Position numbers and translations under genes: made by a program. Shown in pieces: positions 51,736 through 61,927 of a DNA stretch of 64,000 nucleotides (its first letter is position 1; every line of letters begins with the position of its first letter). The stretch covers positions 1-64,000 of the forward strand of contig CAJEXL010000008.1 of the NCBI GenBank assembly GCA_903994365.1, in the 5' to 3' direction. Under the pieces are notes generated by a model, which worked only from the letters and a program-made list of their open reading frames with translations, was not told the DNA's origin and made no database searches. This DNA comes from an uncultured Chlorobiaceae bacterium (GTDB taxonomy: Bacteria > Bacteroidota > Chlorobiia > Chlorobiales > Chlorobiaceae).

Positions 51736-52938
51736 ATGCAGGAATTAGATACAGTCGGACAGGGTTCTGTCAGGGTTACCCGGATAAGCGAAAAGCTCGT
51801 CATTCTTGAAAAAGATCTTGCCACCGAGCAGATGGTGCTTGCCATGGGTCCACAACATCCTTCGACTCACGGGGTGCTCAAGCTGGAGTGTCTTACCGAT
51901 GGAGAGGTGATTACAGAGGCCATACCTGTTCTCGGCTATCTCCACCGCTGTTTTGAGAAGTGTTGCGAGAATATCGATTACCCTGCAGTTGTTCCTTATA
52001 CCGACCGGCTTGATTATCTTGCTGGCATGAACAGCGAATTTGCCTATGCCCTTGCCGTAGAAAAGCTTCTTGATATCGAAATCCCGCGCCGTGCAGAGTT
52101 TATTCGAGTTATTATGGCCGAGCTGAACAGGATTGCATCGCATCTTGTTGCTATCGGCACCTACGGAATTGATCTTGGTGCCTTTACCCCATTTCTCTTC
52201 TGTTTCCGTGATCGAGAGATAATTCTTGGTCTTCTTGAGTGGGCATCCGGTGCGCGAATGCTCTATAACTATATATGGATTGGCGGTCTTGCCTGCGATG
52301 TGCCCGCTGACTTCCTGAAAAGAGTGAGGGAGTTTATCACCTATTTCAGGCCAAAAGCGGTTGAACTGCAGGAGCTGCTTACCGGAAACGAAATCTTTGT
52401 CAAACGCACCTATGGTGTAGGCATTATGCCTGCTGATGTGGCCATTAACTACGGTTGGTCTGGCCCCATGCTTCGTGGTTCAGGTGTCAAGTGGGATTTG
52501 AGAAGAAACGACCCCTACTCAGTTTATCCTGAAATTGACTTCAAGGTCGTGGTTCCCGACGGAAAGCATTCTGTTATAGGCGACTGCCTTTCACGCCACA
52601 TAGTTCGTGCGGTTGAGATGGAAGAGAGTCTTAAAATTATTGAGCAGTGCATCGACAAAATCCCATCATCGGAAGGGTTTAACTCAAGGTCAGCCATTCC
52701 TAAGCGTATCCGTCCCAAAGCAGGAGAGGTTTACTCTCGCGCCGAGAATCCCCGCGGTGAACTCGGTTTCTATATTGAAAGTGATGGTAAATCGACCAAG
52801 CCGATACGCTGTAAGGCCCGGTCATCATGCTTTGTCAATCTTTCCGCTATGAAAGATCTCTCAAAAGGTCAGCTTATACCAGATCTCGTCGCCATCATAG
52901 GCAGTATCGATATTGTGCTTGGGGAGGTTGATCGATGA
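51736..52938 (+). CDS. nuoD: NADH-quinone oxidoreductase subunit D
   Basis: 400 aa, 49-kDa subunit with the quinone site. [33 protein letters not shown], and the C-terminal [20 protein letters not shown] then [12 protein letters not shown]. It overlaps nuoH by 4 bases. Confidence 0.97.
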   Translation: MQELDTVGQGSVRVTRISEKLVILEKDLATEQMVLAMGPQHPSTHGVLKLECLTDGEVITEAIPVLGYLHRCFEKCCENIDYPAVVPYTDRLDYLAGMNSEFAYALAVEKLLDIEIPRRAEFIRVIMAELNRIASHLVAIGTYGIDLGAFTPFLFCFRDREIILGLLEWASGARMLYNYIWIGGLACDVPADFLKRVREFITYFRPKAVELQELLTGNEIFVKRTYGVGIMPADVAINYGWSGPMLRGSGVKWDLRRNDPYSVYPEIDFKVVVPDGKHSVIGDCLSRHIVRAVEMEESLKIIEQCIDKIPSSEGFNSRSAIPKRIRPKAGEVYSRAENPRGELGFYIESDGKSTKPIRCKARSSCFVNLSAMKDLSKGQLIPDLVAIIGSIDIVLGEVDR

Positions 52939-54053
52939 GCACAACTGCATTATCTCAATTCAGCATGCCTTTTCTTATGGGTAACGGTCTCAATTCCTGG
53001 TCTGAGGCACTCGTCGGCTTCAATCTTCTGGGTCTGCCTCTTGGTCTTATTATTCTTGCCGCCATTCCGCTTGTCTTTATAGCGCTCTATTCTCTTACCT
53101 ACGGGGTCTACGGTGAGCGCAAGATCTCTGCATTCATGCAGGATCGTCTCGGTCCGATGGAGGTTGGTAAATGGGGTATCCTTCAGACACTTGCAGATAT
53201 TCTCAAACTTATCCAGAAAGAGGATATTGTTCCAACATCAGCCGACAAATTTCTTTTCGTAATCGGCCCTGGAATACTCTTTGTCGGCTCTTTTCTTGCC
53301 TACGCAGTGCTACCCTTCAGCCCAGCCTTTATAGGGGCAAGCCTTAATGTTGGTCTCTATTACGCCATAGCTATTGTGGCTATTGAAGTTGTAGGCATTC
53401 TTGCCGCCGGGTGGGGCTCAAACAATAAATGGTCTCTTTACGGTGCTATCCGGAGCGTTGCACAGATTGTCAGTTACGAAATTCCCGCTGCCATCGCCCT
53501 GCTCTGCGGTGCCATGATGGCAGGCACTCTCGACATGCAGCAGATCAATGTGTTACAATCAGGCGCTTACGGTTTTGCCCACTTCTTCCTTTTTCAATCA
53601 CCAATTGCCTGGCTGCCATTTTTAATCTACTTTATCGCCTCCCTTGCCGAGGTAAACCGTGCGCCATTCGATATACCCGAAGCGGAGTCAGAGTTGGTGG
53701 CAGGATACTTTACAGAATACTCAGGTATGAAGTTTGCGGTGATTTTTTTGGCCGAATACGGCAGCATGTTTATGGTCTCTGCCATTATCTCAGTGGTCTT
53801 TCTTGGCGGCTGGAACTCACCACTTCCAAATCTCGGCTCATTTGCTTTGAATGACTGGACAAATGGCCCGGTATGGGGCGCCTTCTGGATGATTATGAAA
53901 GGCTTCTTTTTTATCTTTATACAGATGTGGCTACGCTGGACATTGCCTCGCCTCAGGGTTGACCAGTTGATGTACCTTTGCTGGAAAGTATTGACCCCAT
54001 TCGCCTTTATCAGCTTTGTACTGACAGCGATCTGGGAAATTTATGTTCCTTAA
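52935..54053 (+). CDS. nuoH: NADH-quinone oxidoreductase subunit H
   Basis: 372 aa membrane subunit. [35 protein letters not shown], and [20 protein letters not shown] are diagnostic. Eight or more membrane helices. Confidence 0.97.
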   Translation: MSTTALSQFSMPFLMGNGLNSWSEALVGFNLLGLPLGLIILAAIPLVFIALYSLTYGVYGERKISAFMQDRLGPMEVGKWGILQTLADILKLIQKEDIVPTSADKFLFVIGPGILFVGSFLAYAVLPFSPAFIGASLNVGLYYAIAIVAIEVVGILAAGWGSNNKWSLYGAIRSVAQIVSYEIPAAIALLCGAMMAGTLDMQQINVLQSGAYGFAHFFLFQSPIAWLPFLIYFIASLAEVNRAPFDIPEAESELVAGYFTEYSGMKFAVIFLAEYGSMFMVSAIISVVFLGGWNSPLPNLGSFALNDWTNGPVWGAFWMIMKGFFFIFIQMWLRWTLPRLRVDQLMYLCWKVLTPFAFISFVLTAIWEIYVP

Positions 54054-54107
54054 GGGAGAGAAGAAAAATTTAACAGTCAATGCAGGAACCGTAATGACGT
54101 ACAGATT

Positions 54108-54704
54108 ATGAGTGAGTATTTCGGGAATATAAAAACCAGTGCAGTTACCATCGCCACTGGTATGGCAATCACCCTGAAGCATTTTTTCAATGCAGTTCAT
54201 CGCAAAGGCGATGCAGGTCTTGACGATGTAGATTATTTCCGTCAGGTGGATGGGCTCTGCACTCTTCAGTATCCGCATGAGACCATCCCCACCCCGGTCA
54301 ACGCGCGGTATCGTCTTTATAACGAAATTGACGATTGTATTGGTTGCGGCCAGTGCGTCAGGGCTTGTCCGATAAGCTGTATCATCATGGAGACCATCAA
54401 GGTTGCGACGGACGATCTGGCTTCATGTGGAAAGACCAAAGATGGTCAGCAAAAGAAGTTCTGGATTCCGGTGTTTGATATTGACGTTGCCAAGTGCATG
54501 ACCTGTGGCATCTGCACCACTGTATGCCCGACAGAGTGTCTTGCACACACCCCGGTTGCCGACTTTTCCGAGTTTGACCGTAATAACTTCATCTACCATT
54601 TCGGGAACCTCACCCGTCTTGAAGCTGAGGCAAAACGCCGCAAGCTTGCTGAGATTCAGGCGAAAGCGAAGGCAGAGAAAGAGAAAAAAGCAGAGGAAAA
54701 CTGA
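54108..54704 (+). CDS. nuoI: NADH-quinone oxidoreductase subunit I
   Basis: 198 aa with two [4Fe-4S] motifs: CIGCGQCVRACP and CMTCGICTTVCPTECL. A longer insert than in E. coli separates them. The C-terminal tail is Lys/Glu/Ala-rich and helical. Confidence 0.95.
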   Translation: MSEYFGNIKTSAVTIATGMAITLKHFFNAVHRKGDAGLDDVDYFRQVDGLCTLQYPHETIPTPVNARYRLYNEIDDCIGCGQCVRACPISCIIMETIKVATDDLASCGKTKDGQQKKFWIPVFDIDVAKCMTCGICTTVCPTECLAHTPVADFSEFDRNNFIYHFGNLTRLEAEAKRRKLAEIQAKAKAEKEKKAEEN

Positions 54705-54718
54705 TACTACTACACATT

Positions 54719-55231
54719 ATGAGTAACCAAACCTATACGGTCATCTTTTATCTCTTTGCAGCCCTGACGGTCTTTTCCGCCGCATTTGTGGTGTTGACCA
54801 GAAATGTGCTCTATTCAGCCTTTTCGCTGCTCTTCACCTTTTTTGGTATTGCCGCACTTTATGTCTTCCTCAGCGCTGACTTTATTGCCGTTACCCAGGT
54901 TGTTGTCTATGTCGGTGGTATTCTTGTGCTGCTGCTTTTTGGTGTCATGTTTACCAACAGCATTATGAATCCCGGGCAGAAAAGCGAAGTCTTTAACATC
55001 ATACCCGGACTGGTAATTTTTGCAGGGGTGATAGGGACGTTGCTCTACACTTTTTTTAATACGCAAGGCTGGCGTACTCCGGCGGAGCCACTGCAAGGGA
55101 GTATTGTCGAGCGGATCGGGTTTGAAACCATGTCTCGTTATGTGCTGCCATTCGAGATGGTCTCAATTTTACTTCTTGCCTCACTTATTGGCGCAGCATT
55201 TCTGGCACGTTTCGACAAAACAGGCAAATAA
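54719..55231 (+). CDS. nuoJ: NADH-quinone oxidoreductase subunit J
   Basis: 170 aa membrane subunit with five helices. VLYSAFSLLFTFFGIAALYV and AVTQVVVYVGGILVLLLFG (with the conserved pi-bulge region) identify NuoJ. Ends 19 bases before nuoK. Confidence 0.94.
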   Translation: MSNQTYTVIFYLFAALTVFSAAFVVLTRNVLYSAFSLLFTFFGIAALYVFLSADFIAVTQVVVYVGGILVLLLFGVMFTNSIMNPGQKSEVFNIIPGLVIFAGVIGTLLYTFFNTQGWRTPAEPLQGSIVERIGFETMSRYVLPFEMVSILLLASLIGAAFLARFDKTGK

Positions 55232-55250
55232 CGAATACAACGTCTCTATC

Positions 55251-55568
55251 ATGGAACAGTTGACAACTATAGGACTCAACCATTATCTCACCATATCAGC
55301 CTTTCTTCTGGGCTTCGGTCTCTTTGCCGTTGTCACCAGAAAAAATGCTATAGTTATTCTGATGGGTGTTGAGCTTATTCTTAATGCCGCCAACCTCAAT
55401 TTTCTGGCATTCTCGAAATATAATGGAGGAATGGAGGGTGTGATGTTTTCACTCTTCATTATTGTTATCGCCGCTGCCGAGGCGGCAATTGCACTTGCTA
55501 TTATCATCAACATTTTCAAGCTATTCAAGAGTGTTGATGTCTCAAGTATTGACAGCCTGAAAGAGTAA
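55251..55568 (+). CDS. nuoK: NADH-quinone oxidoreductase subunit K
   Basis: 105 aa from the ATG at 55251 (MEQLTTIGLNHYLTISAFLL); the longer frame overlapping nuoJ is rejected. Conserved Glu in VILMGVELILNAANLNFLAF and in VIAAAEAAIALAI. Confidence 0.95.
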   Translation: MEQLTTIGLNHYLTISAFLLGFGLFAVVTRKNAIVILMGVELILNAANLNFLAFSKYNGGMEGVMFSLFIIVIAAAEAAIALAIIINIFKLFKSVDVSSIDSLKE

Positions 55569-55606
55569 GAAGTTTTAATTTTTTTCGTGTAACTATCACA
55601 AAGAAC

Positions 55607-57913
55607 ATGCACAGTTTAATTCAGTTATCAATAGTCGTATTGCTGCTGCCGCTGCTCTCATTTGTCATTCTTATTTTCTTTAATCGCAAACTGCCGCGCA
55701 GGGGCGATTTTGTGGGGGTAGGGATTCTCGGAACAGCATTTGCGATATCTGCTTATATATTCTGGCAGGTAGTTGTTCGGGCTTATGACCCAGCCTTCAG
55801 GATAGCTTGGGACTTTACCTGGATGGATCTCGGCAATGTTCCCGGTGTCGGTCCACTTCAGATCAAGATGGGCGTGGTTATCGACAACCTCACCTCCATC
55901 ATGCTGGCGATGGTTACTCTTATCAGTCTTCTTGTCCACCTCTACTCGACGGGGTACATGGCAGGCGACAAAAATTACGGACGCTACTTTGCCTTTCTTG
56001 GGATATTTACCTTCTCCATGCTTGGTATTGTACTTTCCGATAACCTCTTCTCTATTTATATCTTCTGGGAACTGGTCGGACTCTCCTCATATTTGCTGAT
56101 TGGATTTTTCTTTGAGAAGCAGAGTGCAGCCGATGCCCAGAAAAAGGCCTTTCTTGCCAACCGAGTTGGCGATATCGGCATGTGGCTTGGTATTCTTATT
56201 CTCTACTCTCAATTTCACACCTTCAGCTTTGCAGAGATCTATGCAAACCTTGCTGCCGGCAAGTTCGCACTCTCCAATGCATGGCTTACAGCGGCTGGAA
56301 TTCTCCTCTTTATGGGGTGTGTCGGAAAATCGGCACAGTTTCCTCTTCACGTCTGGCTGCCGGATGCCATGGAGGGCCCGACACCAGTCTCTGCGCTTAT
56401 CCATGCCGCAACCATGGTCGCTGCCGGTGTTTACTTTGTTGCTAGAATTTTTATTATTCTTACTCCCGATGCGCTTCATGTGATCGCCTTTATTGGTGCC
56501 TTTACCGCCTTTATGGCCGCCACCATTGCTATTACCCAGCACGATATCAAGCGGGTTCTTGCCTACTCAACGGTTTCGCAGCTTGGCTACATGGTGCTTG
56601 GCCTTGGTGTTGGCGCCTACTCAGCAGCTCTCTTCCACCTTGTGACGCACGCATTCTTCAAGGCATGTCTCTTTCTTGGTTCAGGTGCCATCATCCATGC
56701 CATGCATCATGAACAGGATATGCGCTGGATGGGTGGTCTTCGCAAGAATATGCCATGGACATTTGCAACCTTTACGCTTGCAACGCTCGCTCTCGCCGGT
56801 CTTCCACTCACCAGCGGCTTTCTCAGCAAAGATGCCATCCTTGCCGGTGCCATTGGATTTGCCAATGTTGAGGGAGGCGGTATCTACTATCTTATTCCTG
56901 TGCTTGGCTTTTTCTCGGCCATGCTCACTGCGTTCTATATGGGACGTCAGATCTGGCTGGTCTTTTTTGGGGAGAGTCGTACCCATCTCAAACCGGTTGA
57001 AGAGGATCATCATGCCGGACACCATGCGCACAGCAGCCACGATGCGCACAGTGACGACCATCACGAGGAGCATGGAGTGCATGAGGTTTCATGGAATATG
57101 CGCGCTCCACTCGTTATTCTTGCAACACTTTCGGTCTTCTTTGTCTATTCGCCCGATCCTCTTGATGGTGCCAAAGGGTGGTTTATGAAGATGATTCCAA
57201 CTCCAGCCACTGTGGTAGGGGCAGATAATCCCCAGATAGGATCCATGAGTGCAGGAGTAGCATCTCCACATCTTGCAGCAGTGGTTGTTCCGGTGCCTAC
57301 AGAGGGTGAAGCTGCAGCAGCCAGCCATGGTGCGGCCCCAGCGACACATGGAGTCTCTGCCGCCACTGCAGGTTCACATGGCGAAGCCAAGGGTGGCCAC
57401 AGCTATTCCGACCCTCGTCAGGCAGAAATTGTTCATGCCGGTCATGCCGCCCACTACACTGCTATCTATATCTCAAGTGTGATGGTTGTGCTTGGAATAG
57501 GGCTGGCATTTATCGTCTATGTCTTCGGTATTATTGACCCCGACAAGACAGCGCTTGCTCTCAGACCACTCTATCTTTTCTCCCTCAACAAGTGGTACTG
57601 GGATGAGATTTATGAAGCTACCTTCATCAAGGGTTCCATGTCAGTGGCAAGGATATTTACATGGTTTGACATTAATATTGTTGATGGTATGGTTAATGGC
57701 GTTGCAACCTTGGTGAAAAAGTTTGCGTTCCTTAACAACAGCTTCGATAAACATGTGGTTGATGGCGCGGTTAATTTTACAGCATTTACCGTTAATACCA
57801 CTGGTGCGGTGTTGAGAAAATTACAGACGGGCAAGGTACAGAGCTATATCGTTATGCTTCTTCTCGTCGTTTTTGGCTACTTTGTCTTTTATTTTACACG
57901 ACTGATCCATTAA
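55607..57913 (+). CDS. nuoL: NADH-quinone oxidoreductase subunit L, with His-rich insertion
   Basis: 768 aa antiporter-like subunit, about 150 residues longer than E. coli NuoL. Core motifs: FWELVGLSSYLLIGFFFEKQ, FPLHVWLPDAMEGPTPVSAL, THAFFKACLFLGSGAIIHAM. The extra length is a hydrophilic loop at about residues 465-610. It includes a His-rich block (HHAGHHAHSSHDAHSDDHH, about 467-485) and an Ala/His-rich block near 570-610, before the long lateral helix and final membrane helix. Confidence 0.95.
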   Translation: MHSLIQLSIVVLLLPLLSFVILIFFNRKLPRRGDFVGVGILGTAFAISAYIFWQVVVRAYDPAFRIAWDFTWMDLGNVPGVGPLQIKMGVVIDNLTSIMLAMVTLISLLVHLYSTGYMAGDKNYGRYFAFLGIFTFSMLGIVLSDNLFSIYIFWELVGLSSYLLIGFFFEKQSAADAQKKAFLANRVGDIGMWLGILILYSQFHTFSFAEIYANLAAGKFALSNAWLTAAGILLFMGCVGKSAQFPLHVWLPDAMEGPTPVSALIHAATMVAAGVYFVARIFIILTPDALHVIAFIGAFTAFMAATIAITQHDIKRVLAYSTVSQLGYMVLGLGVGAYSAALFHLVTHAFFKACLFLGSGAIIHAMHHEQDMRWMGGLRKNMPWTFATFTLATLALAGLPLTSGFLSKDAILAGAIGFANVEGGGIYYLIPVLGFFSAMLTAFYMGRQIWLVFFGESRTHLKPVEEDHHAGHHAHSSHDAHSDDHHEEHGVHEVSWNMRAPLVILATLSVFFVYSPDPLDGAKGWFMKMIPTPATVVGADNPQIGSMSAGVASPHLAAVVVPVPTEGEAAAASHGAAPATHGVSAATAGSHGEAKGGHSYSDPRQAEIVHAGHAAHYTAIYISSVMVVLGIGLAFIVYVFGIIDPDKTALALRPLYLFSLNKWYWDEIYEATFIKGSMSVARIFTWFDINIVDGMVNGVATLVKKFAFLNNSFDKHVVDGAVNFTAFTVNTTGAVLRKLQTGKVQSYIVMLLLVVFGYFVFYFTRLIH

Positions 57914-57954
57914 GAGAGATTTAACTTTATTCAGAAAACTTACAGATACGGAAC

Positions 57955-59589
57955 ATGCTGAGTTTAATTGTTTTTCTGCCTATCATCGCCGGTCTGATTA
58001 TTCTTGCCGTGCCATCATCGCAAAAGCAGATAATCAGAATTGTTTCACTGCTTGCGGCCCTTGCCCAGGGAGTGCTCTCGGTTCTGATCTGGAGAGATTA
58101 TAATCCCTCTCTCCCTGGAATTACTGCAGGGCCTGGAGGCAGCCCTCTCGGCTCATTCCAGTTCGTCGAAAGGGTTCCGTGGATCAATCTTGATCTTGCC
58201 GGATTCGGTCCTCTTAACATCGAGTATTTTGTAGGTGTTGATGGAATCTCCGTTACCATGGTTATTCTCACCGCCCTTGTCTCTGCAATTGGCATTTTGT
58301 CGAGCTGGCCAATCCAGAAACAGGTTAAAGGGTACTTCATCCTTTACAATCTGCTTGCTTCCGCCATGATGGGTTGCTTTGTAGCACTGGATTTCTTCCT
58401 TTTCTATGTCTTTTGGGAGGTCATGCTTCTCCCTATGTACTTCCTTATTGGTATATGGGGTGGTCCAAACCGTGAATATGCAGCCATCAAGTTTTTTCTT
58501 TACACACTCTTTGGCTCGGTCTTCATGCTGCTGGTGATGATCGCTCTCTACTTCAGTGTCACCGATCCTGTTACGGGCAACCACACATTCAGCCTTGTTG
58601 CCATGGCTACCCAGAGCAACTTCATTAAAGACTCTATTCTCGGGCCGGATAATGTGATGTGGCGTTACGTTTCATTTATAGTTCTTTTCATTGGGTTTGC
58701 CATCAAGGTGCCGATGTTCCCATTCCACACCTGGTTGCCTGATGCCCACGTCGAAGCGCCGACACCTATTTCAGTTATTCTTGCCGGTGTGCTTTTGAAG
58801 CTTGGCACCTATGGAATGATTCGTATCAACTTTCCCATCTTCCCCGAAGTGTTTCAGGCAGGGATGTATGTGATTGGCATCTTCGGTGCCATCAATATTA
58901 TCTATGGAGCAATGTGCGCCCTTGCACAGCAGGATCTCAAGAAGATGGTTGCCTACTCCTCCATTAGCCATATGGGTTACGTGCTCCTCGGTCTTTCCGC
59001 CGGAAACAGTGAAGGTATGGTTGGCGCCCTCTACCAGATGTTTAACCATGGCACCATTACCGCAATGCTCTTCCTTTTGGTTGGTGTTATTTACGACCGT
59101 GCTCATACTCGTCAGATTGACAAGTTTGGTGGTCTTGCATCACACATGCCGCATTATGCCGCATTTGTTACCGTAGCATGGTTTGCCTCACTCGGTCTTC
59201 CAGGACTTAGTGGCTTTATTTCCGAAGCGCTTGTCTTTGTCGGCGCCTTCAGCTCAGTGACCACTCGTTACATTGCCATGGTCTCAGTGCTTGGTATTGT
59301 TTTTGGCGCAGCATACCTGCTCTGGTCGCTCCAGAGAATGTTCCTTGGCCAGAGGAAACCTGATGCGGCGTACGATCTTGTTGCAGGCGAAGATGGGCAC
59401 GAACACATTCATTTCCATGACTGGAAAGGTAAGATTGATCTTGATGCACGTGAACTTGTCATGCTTGTGCCACTGCTTGTCATCACCATTGTTCTTGGTG
59501 TCTATCCAATGCCGATTCTGGGGATGCTGACATCAAGTATCAATAAACTTGTAGAGGTGCTTTCACCGGTAGTTTTATCGCAACTGTGA
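57955..59589 (+). CDS. nuoM: NADH-quinone oxidoreductase subunit M
   Basis: 544 aa antiporter-like membrane subunit. FYVFWEVMLLPMYFLIGIWG, FPFHTWLPDAHVEAPTPISV, ISHMGYVLLGLS and FNHGTITAMLFLLVG are diagnostic. A small HEHIHFHD acidic/His segment lies in a late loop. Confidence 0.97.
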   Translation: MLSLIVFLPIIAGLIILAVPSSQKQIIRIVSLLAALAQGVLSVLIWRDYNPSLPGITAGPGGSPLGSFQFVERVPWINLDLAGFGPLNIEYFVGVDGISVTMVILTALVSAIGILSSWPIQKQVKGYFILYNLLASAMMGCFVALDFFLFYVFWEVMLLPMYFLIGIWGGPNREYAAIKFFLYTLFGSVFMLLVMIALYFSVTDPVTGNHTFSLVAMATQSNFIKDSILGPDNVMWRYVSFIVLFIGFAIKVPMFPFHTWLPDAHVEAPTPISVILAGVLLKLGTYGMIRINFPIFPEVFQAGMYVIGIFGAINIIYGAMCALAQQDLKKMVAYSSISHMGYVLLGLSAGNSEGMVGALYQMFNHGTITAMLFLLVGVIYDRAHTRQIDKFGGLASHMPHYAAFVTVAWFASLGLPGLSGFISEALVFVGAFSSVTTRYIAMVSVLGIVFGAAYLLWSLQRMFLGQRKPDAAYDLVAGEDGHEHIHFHDWKGKIDLDARELVMLVPLLVITIVLGVYPMPILGMLTSSINKLVEVLSPVVLSQL

Positions 59590-59635
59590 TCTATTTGAAT
59601 CTGAGACAGAGGATTAAAGAATAAACAAGAGAATT

Positions 59636-61174
59636 ATGTTTGAGCTGCCATCAGGTGCTGAAATTCAGGGTATCATTGCAAGTCTGAAAGTGAGCGTAGG
59701 ATTTTTTATACCTGAAATTTATCTTTCGCTGCTTTTTATGCTCCTTATCGTTGTTGATCTGGTTGCAAAAGGCAGGAAAAACACGATGCTGGCCATCTCC
59801 ACCCTTGTCGGGCTTGCTGGCAGCTTTTTCTTTATCTATCAGCAGCATAGTCTGCAGATGGGAGAGATTTTCTTCGGAATGTATGTTCTTGATGAGTTTG
59901 CTCTCTTCTTCAAGTACTTCTCGGTACTCTCAGGAATGCTTGCTGTCATTGTGACGATGGCCGACGAGCAGTTCGAGAGGGAGGTGAAAAGTATGGGTGA
60001 GTATTATGCTCTTATTGTTTCAATGGTAATCGGCATGATCATGATGGCCTCTTCATCTGATCTTATGATGATCTTCCTCTCCATGGAGCTGGTGAGCTTT
60101 ACCGCATATATTTTGACAGGCTATTTCAAACGCGACCAACGTTCATCGGAAGCTGCGCTGAAATATCTCGTCTATGGTGCTGTCTCTTCAGGCCTTATGG
60201 TCTATGGTTTTTCCCTTATTTATGGTTTGACTGCAGAAACCAACCTCATTAAAATCGGTGTAGCTCTCGCTGCTGATGGTAATGCACATTCACTGCTGCT
60301 GATGATGGCATCGTTGCTTGTCATTGCCGGCTTCGGCTACAAGATTGGTGCTGTTCCCTTCCACTTCTGGACTCCCGATGTCTATGAAGGGGCGCCTACA
60401 CCAATTACAGCATATCTCTCGGTTGCATCCAAGGCAGCAGGATTTGCCCTGCTTATGCGATTCTTCTACATCGCAATACCTCATGGCACATCAACAATCT
60501 CCTCTCAAACCGGTAATGACTGGATTACGCTGCTTCTGATACTCTCAGTTGCTTCCATGATCTACGGTAACGTTGTAGCACTTTGGCAGAAAAACGTCAA
60601 ACGAATGCTTGCCTATTCATCAATTGCCCATGCAGGCTACCTCCTGCTCGGCATTATTGTCATGGGCAAGTTTGGTACCCAAGCGACCCTTTTCTACCTG
60701 CTCTCCTATTTTCTGATGAATTTCGGTGCATTCTATGTCGTTATTCTTATTGCGAACAAGACCGGAAGCGAAAATCTTGACGACTATCGAGGGCTCGGTA
60801 AAAAGATGCCTCTTGCAGGCGCAGCTCTCACTGTTTTCCTTGTCTCTCTGGTTGGTCTTCCACCGACACTGGGCTTTATCGGTAAATTGATGATCTTTTC
60901 CGCACTCATTGCCAAAGGTTCCATCTATATCTGGCTTGCTTTTATCGGCATTATGACGAGTGTTATTTCTCTTTATTACTACATGCTTATTCCGTTGAAC
61001 ATGTATCTGCGTGAGCCGCGTCAGATGGATGAGAAGGATATGAACCCAGGACTCTTTGCCCAGGTACTGATGGCTGTTCTGATGTTCATGACCATTTACT
61101 TTGGCCTCTACTTTGCCCCACTCTCTGATTTTGCAAAATACTCTTCAGCGATGTTTGGTATTTCACTCAATTGA
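59636..61174 (+). CDS. nuoN: NADH-quinone oxidoreductase subunit N
   Basis: 512 aa antiporter-like membrane subunit. FLSMELVSFTAYILTGYFKR, VPFHFWTPDVYEGAPTPITA, AYSSIAHAGYLLLG. Last gene of the operon; nuoE, nuoF and nuoG are absent, so the electron input module is not the NADH dehydrogenase type. Confidence 0.97.
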   Translation: MFELPSGAEIQGIIASLKVSVGFFIPEIYLSLLFMLLIVVDLVAKGRKNTMLAISTLVGLAGSFFFIYQQHSLQMGEIFFGMYVLDEFALFFKYFSVLSGMLAVIVTMADEQFEREVKSMGEYYALIVSMVIGMIMMASSSDLMMIFLSMELVSFTAYILTGYFKRDQRSSEAALKYLVYGAVSSGLMVYGFSLIYGLTAETNLIKIGVALAADGNAHSLLLMMASLLVIAGFGYKIGAVPFHFWTPDVYEGAPTPITAYLSVASKAAGFALLMRFFYIAIPHGTSTISSQTGNDWITLLLILSVASMIYGNVVALWQKNVKRMLAYSSIAHAGYLLLGIIVMGKFGTQATLFYLLSYFLMNFGAFYVVILIANKTGSENLDDYRGLGKKMPLAGAALTVFLVSLVGLPPTLGFIGKLMIFSALIAKGSIYIWLAFIGIMTSVISLYYYMLIPLNMYLREPRQMDEKDMNPGLFAQVLMAVLMFMTIYFGLYFAPLSDFAKYSSAMFGISLN

Positions 61175-61206
61175 TATCTTCATTTTTTTATTTCTGAGTA
61201 CAGAGT

Positions 61207-61248
61207 AACCCCATTCGGTTTAATGCACGGATGGGGTTATTTCTTTTT
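61207..61248 (+). terminator. Rho-independent terminator of the nuo operon
   Basis: AACCCCAT (61207-61214) pairs with ATGGGGTT (61231-61238), followed by ATTTCTTTTT. 33 bases after nuoN. The rest of 61249-61344 shows nothing. Confidence 0.88.
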
Positions 61249-61344
61249 CTACAAAGTCATAAAGAGATAATCGCCCGGTAGGAAATGTTCAGGCGCCTCT
61301 GATTATTGAATTGATACTTCTGCTCTCTTTCGCCATACTATTTT

Positions 61345-61917
61345 TTACAGGAAAGCCTTTAAAGCCTTCCAGACAGAAGCGAGCGGCAGTCCCACAACGT
61401 TATAGTAGCACCCTTCAATGCGTTTGATATGGCATGCCATCAGTGGATCCTGTATACCGTATGCTCCCGCTTTGTCGTAGGGCTTCTGCGACAGCAGGTA
61501 ACGTTTTATTTCGCTATCTGACATAGGTTCAAGCTCTACCGTGGTGCTCACGCATTCAATGTGGCTCTTGTTCGCCGAGAGGAGAACAAAACCAGTATAG
61601 ACATGGTGTGACCTGTTCTGGAGGCTTTTAAGCATCGAGAATCCCTCATCAAACCCCGACGGCTTTCCAAGAATATTTTTTCCTTTTGTTACGACGGTGT
61701 CGGCAGCGAGAATAATTGTCTTTTCTCCCCGCAGCAGAGTCGATGCGGCGAGAGCTTTTTCCCAGGCGATGTGAGTAACGTTCTCTTCGATCGAAAGCAA
61801 GGGATTGAGGGTCTCGTTGGTCTCTACCGCAATGGTTTCGAAGGGCAGAAGCGTCATGGCAAGAATATCCCGTCGCCTCGGTGACTGCGATGCAAGTATC
61901 AGAGCAGGCTTACCCAT
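61345..61917 (-). CDS. maf: Maf-like nucleoside triphosphate pyrophosphatase
   Basis: 190 aa. N-terminal LILASQSPRRRDILAM is the Maf signature, then AADTVV and GKPSGFDEGFSMLKSL. C-terminal PYDKAGAYGIQDPLMACHIK and GCYYNVVGLPL. Cleans noncanonical NTPs. Ten bases downstream of the symporter gene. Confidence 0.94.
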   Translation of the reverse strand: MGKPALILASQSPRRRDILAMTLLPFETIAVETNETLNPLLSIEENVTHIAWEKALAASTLLRGEKTIILAADTVVTKGKNILGKPSGFDEGFSMLKSLQNRSHHVYTGFVLLSANKSHIECVSTTVELEPMSDSEIKRYLLSQKPYDKAGAYGIQDPLMACHIKRIEGCYYNVVGLPLASVWKALKAFL

Positions 61918-61927
61918 AGTGATTGCC

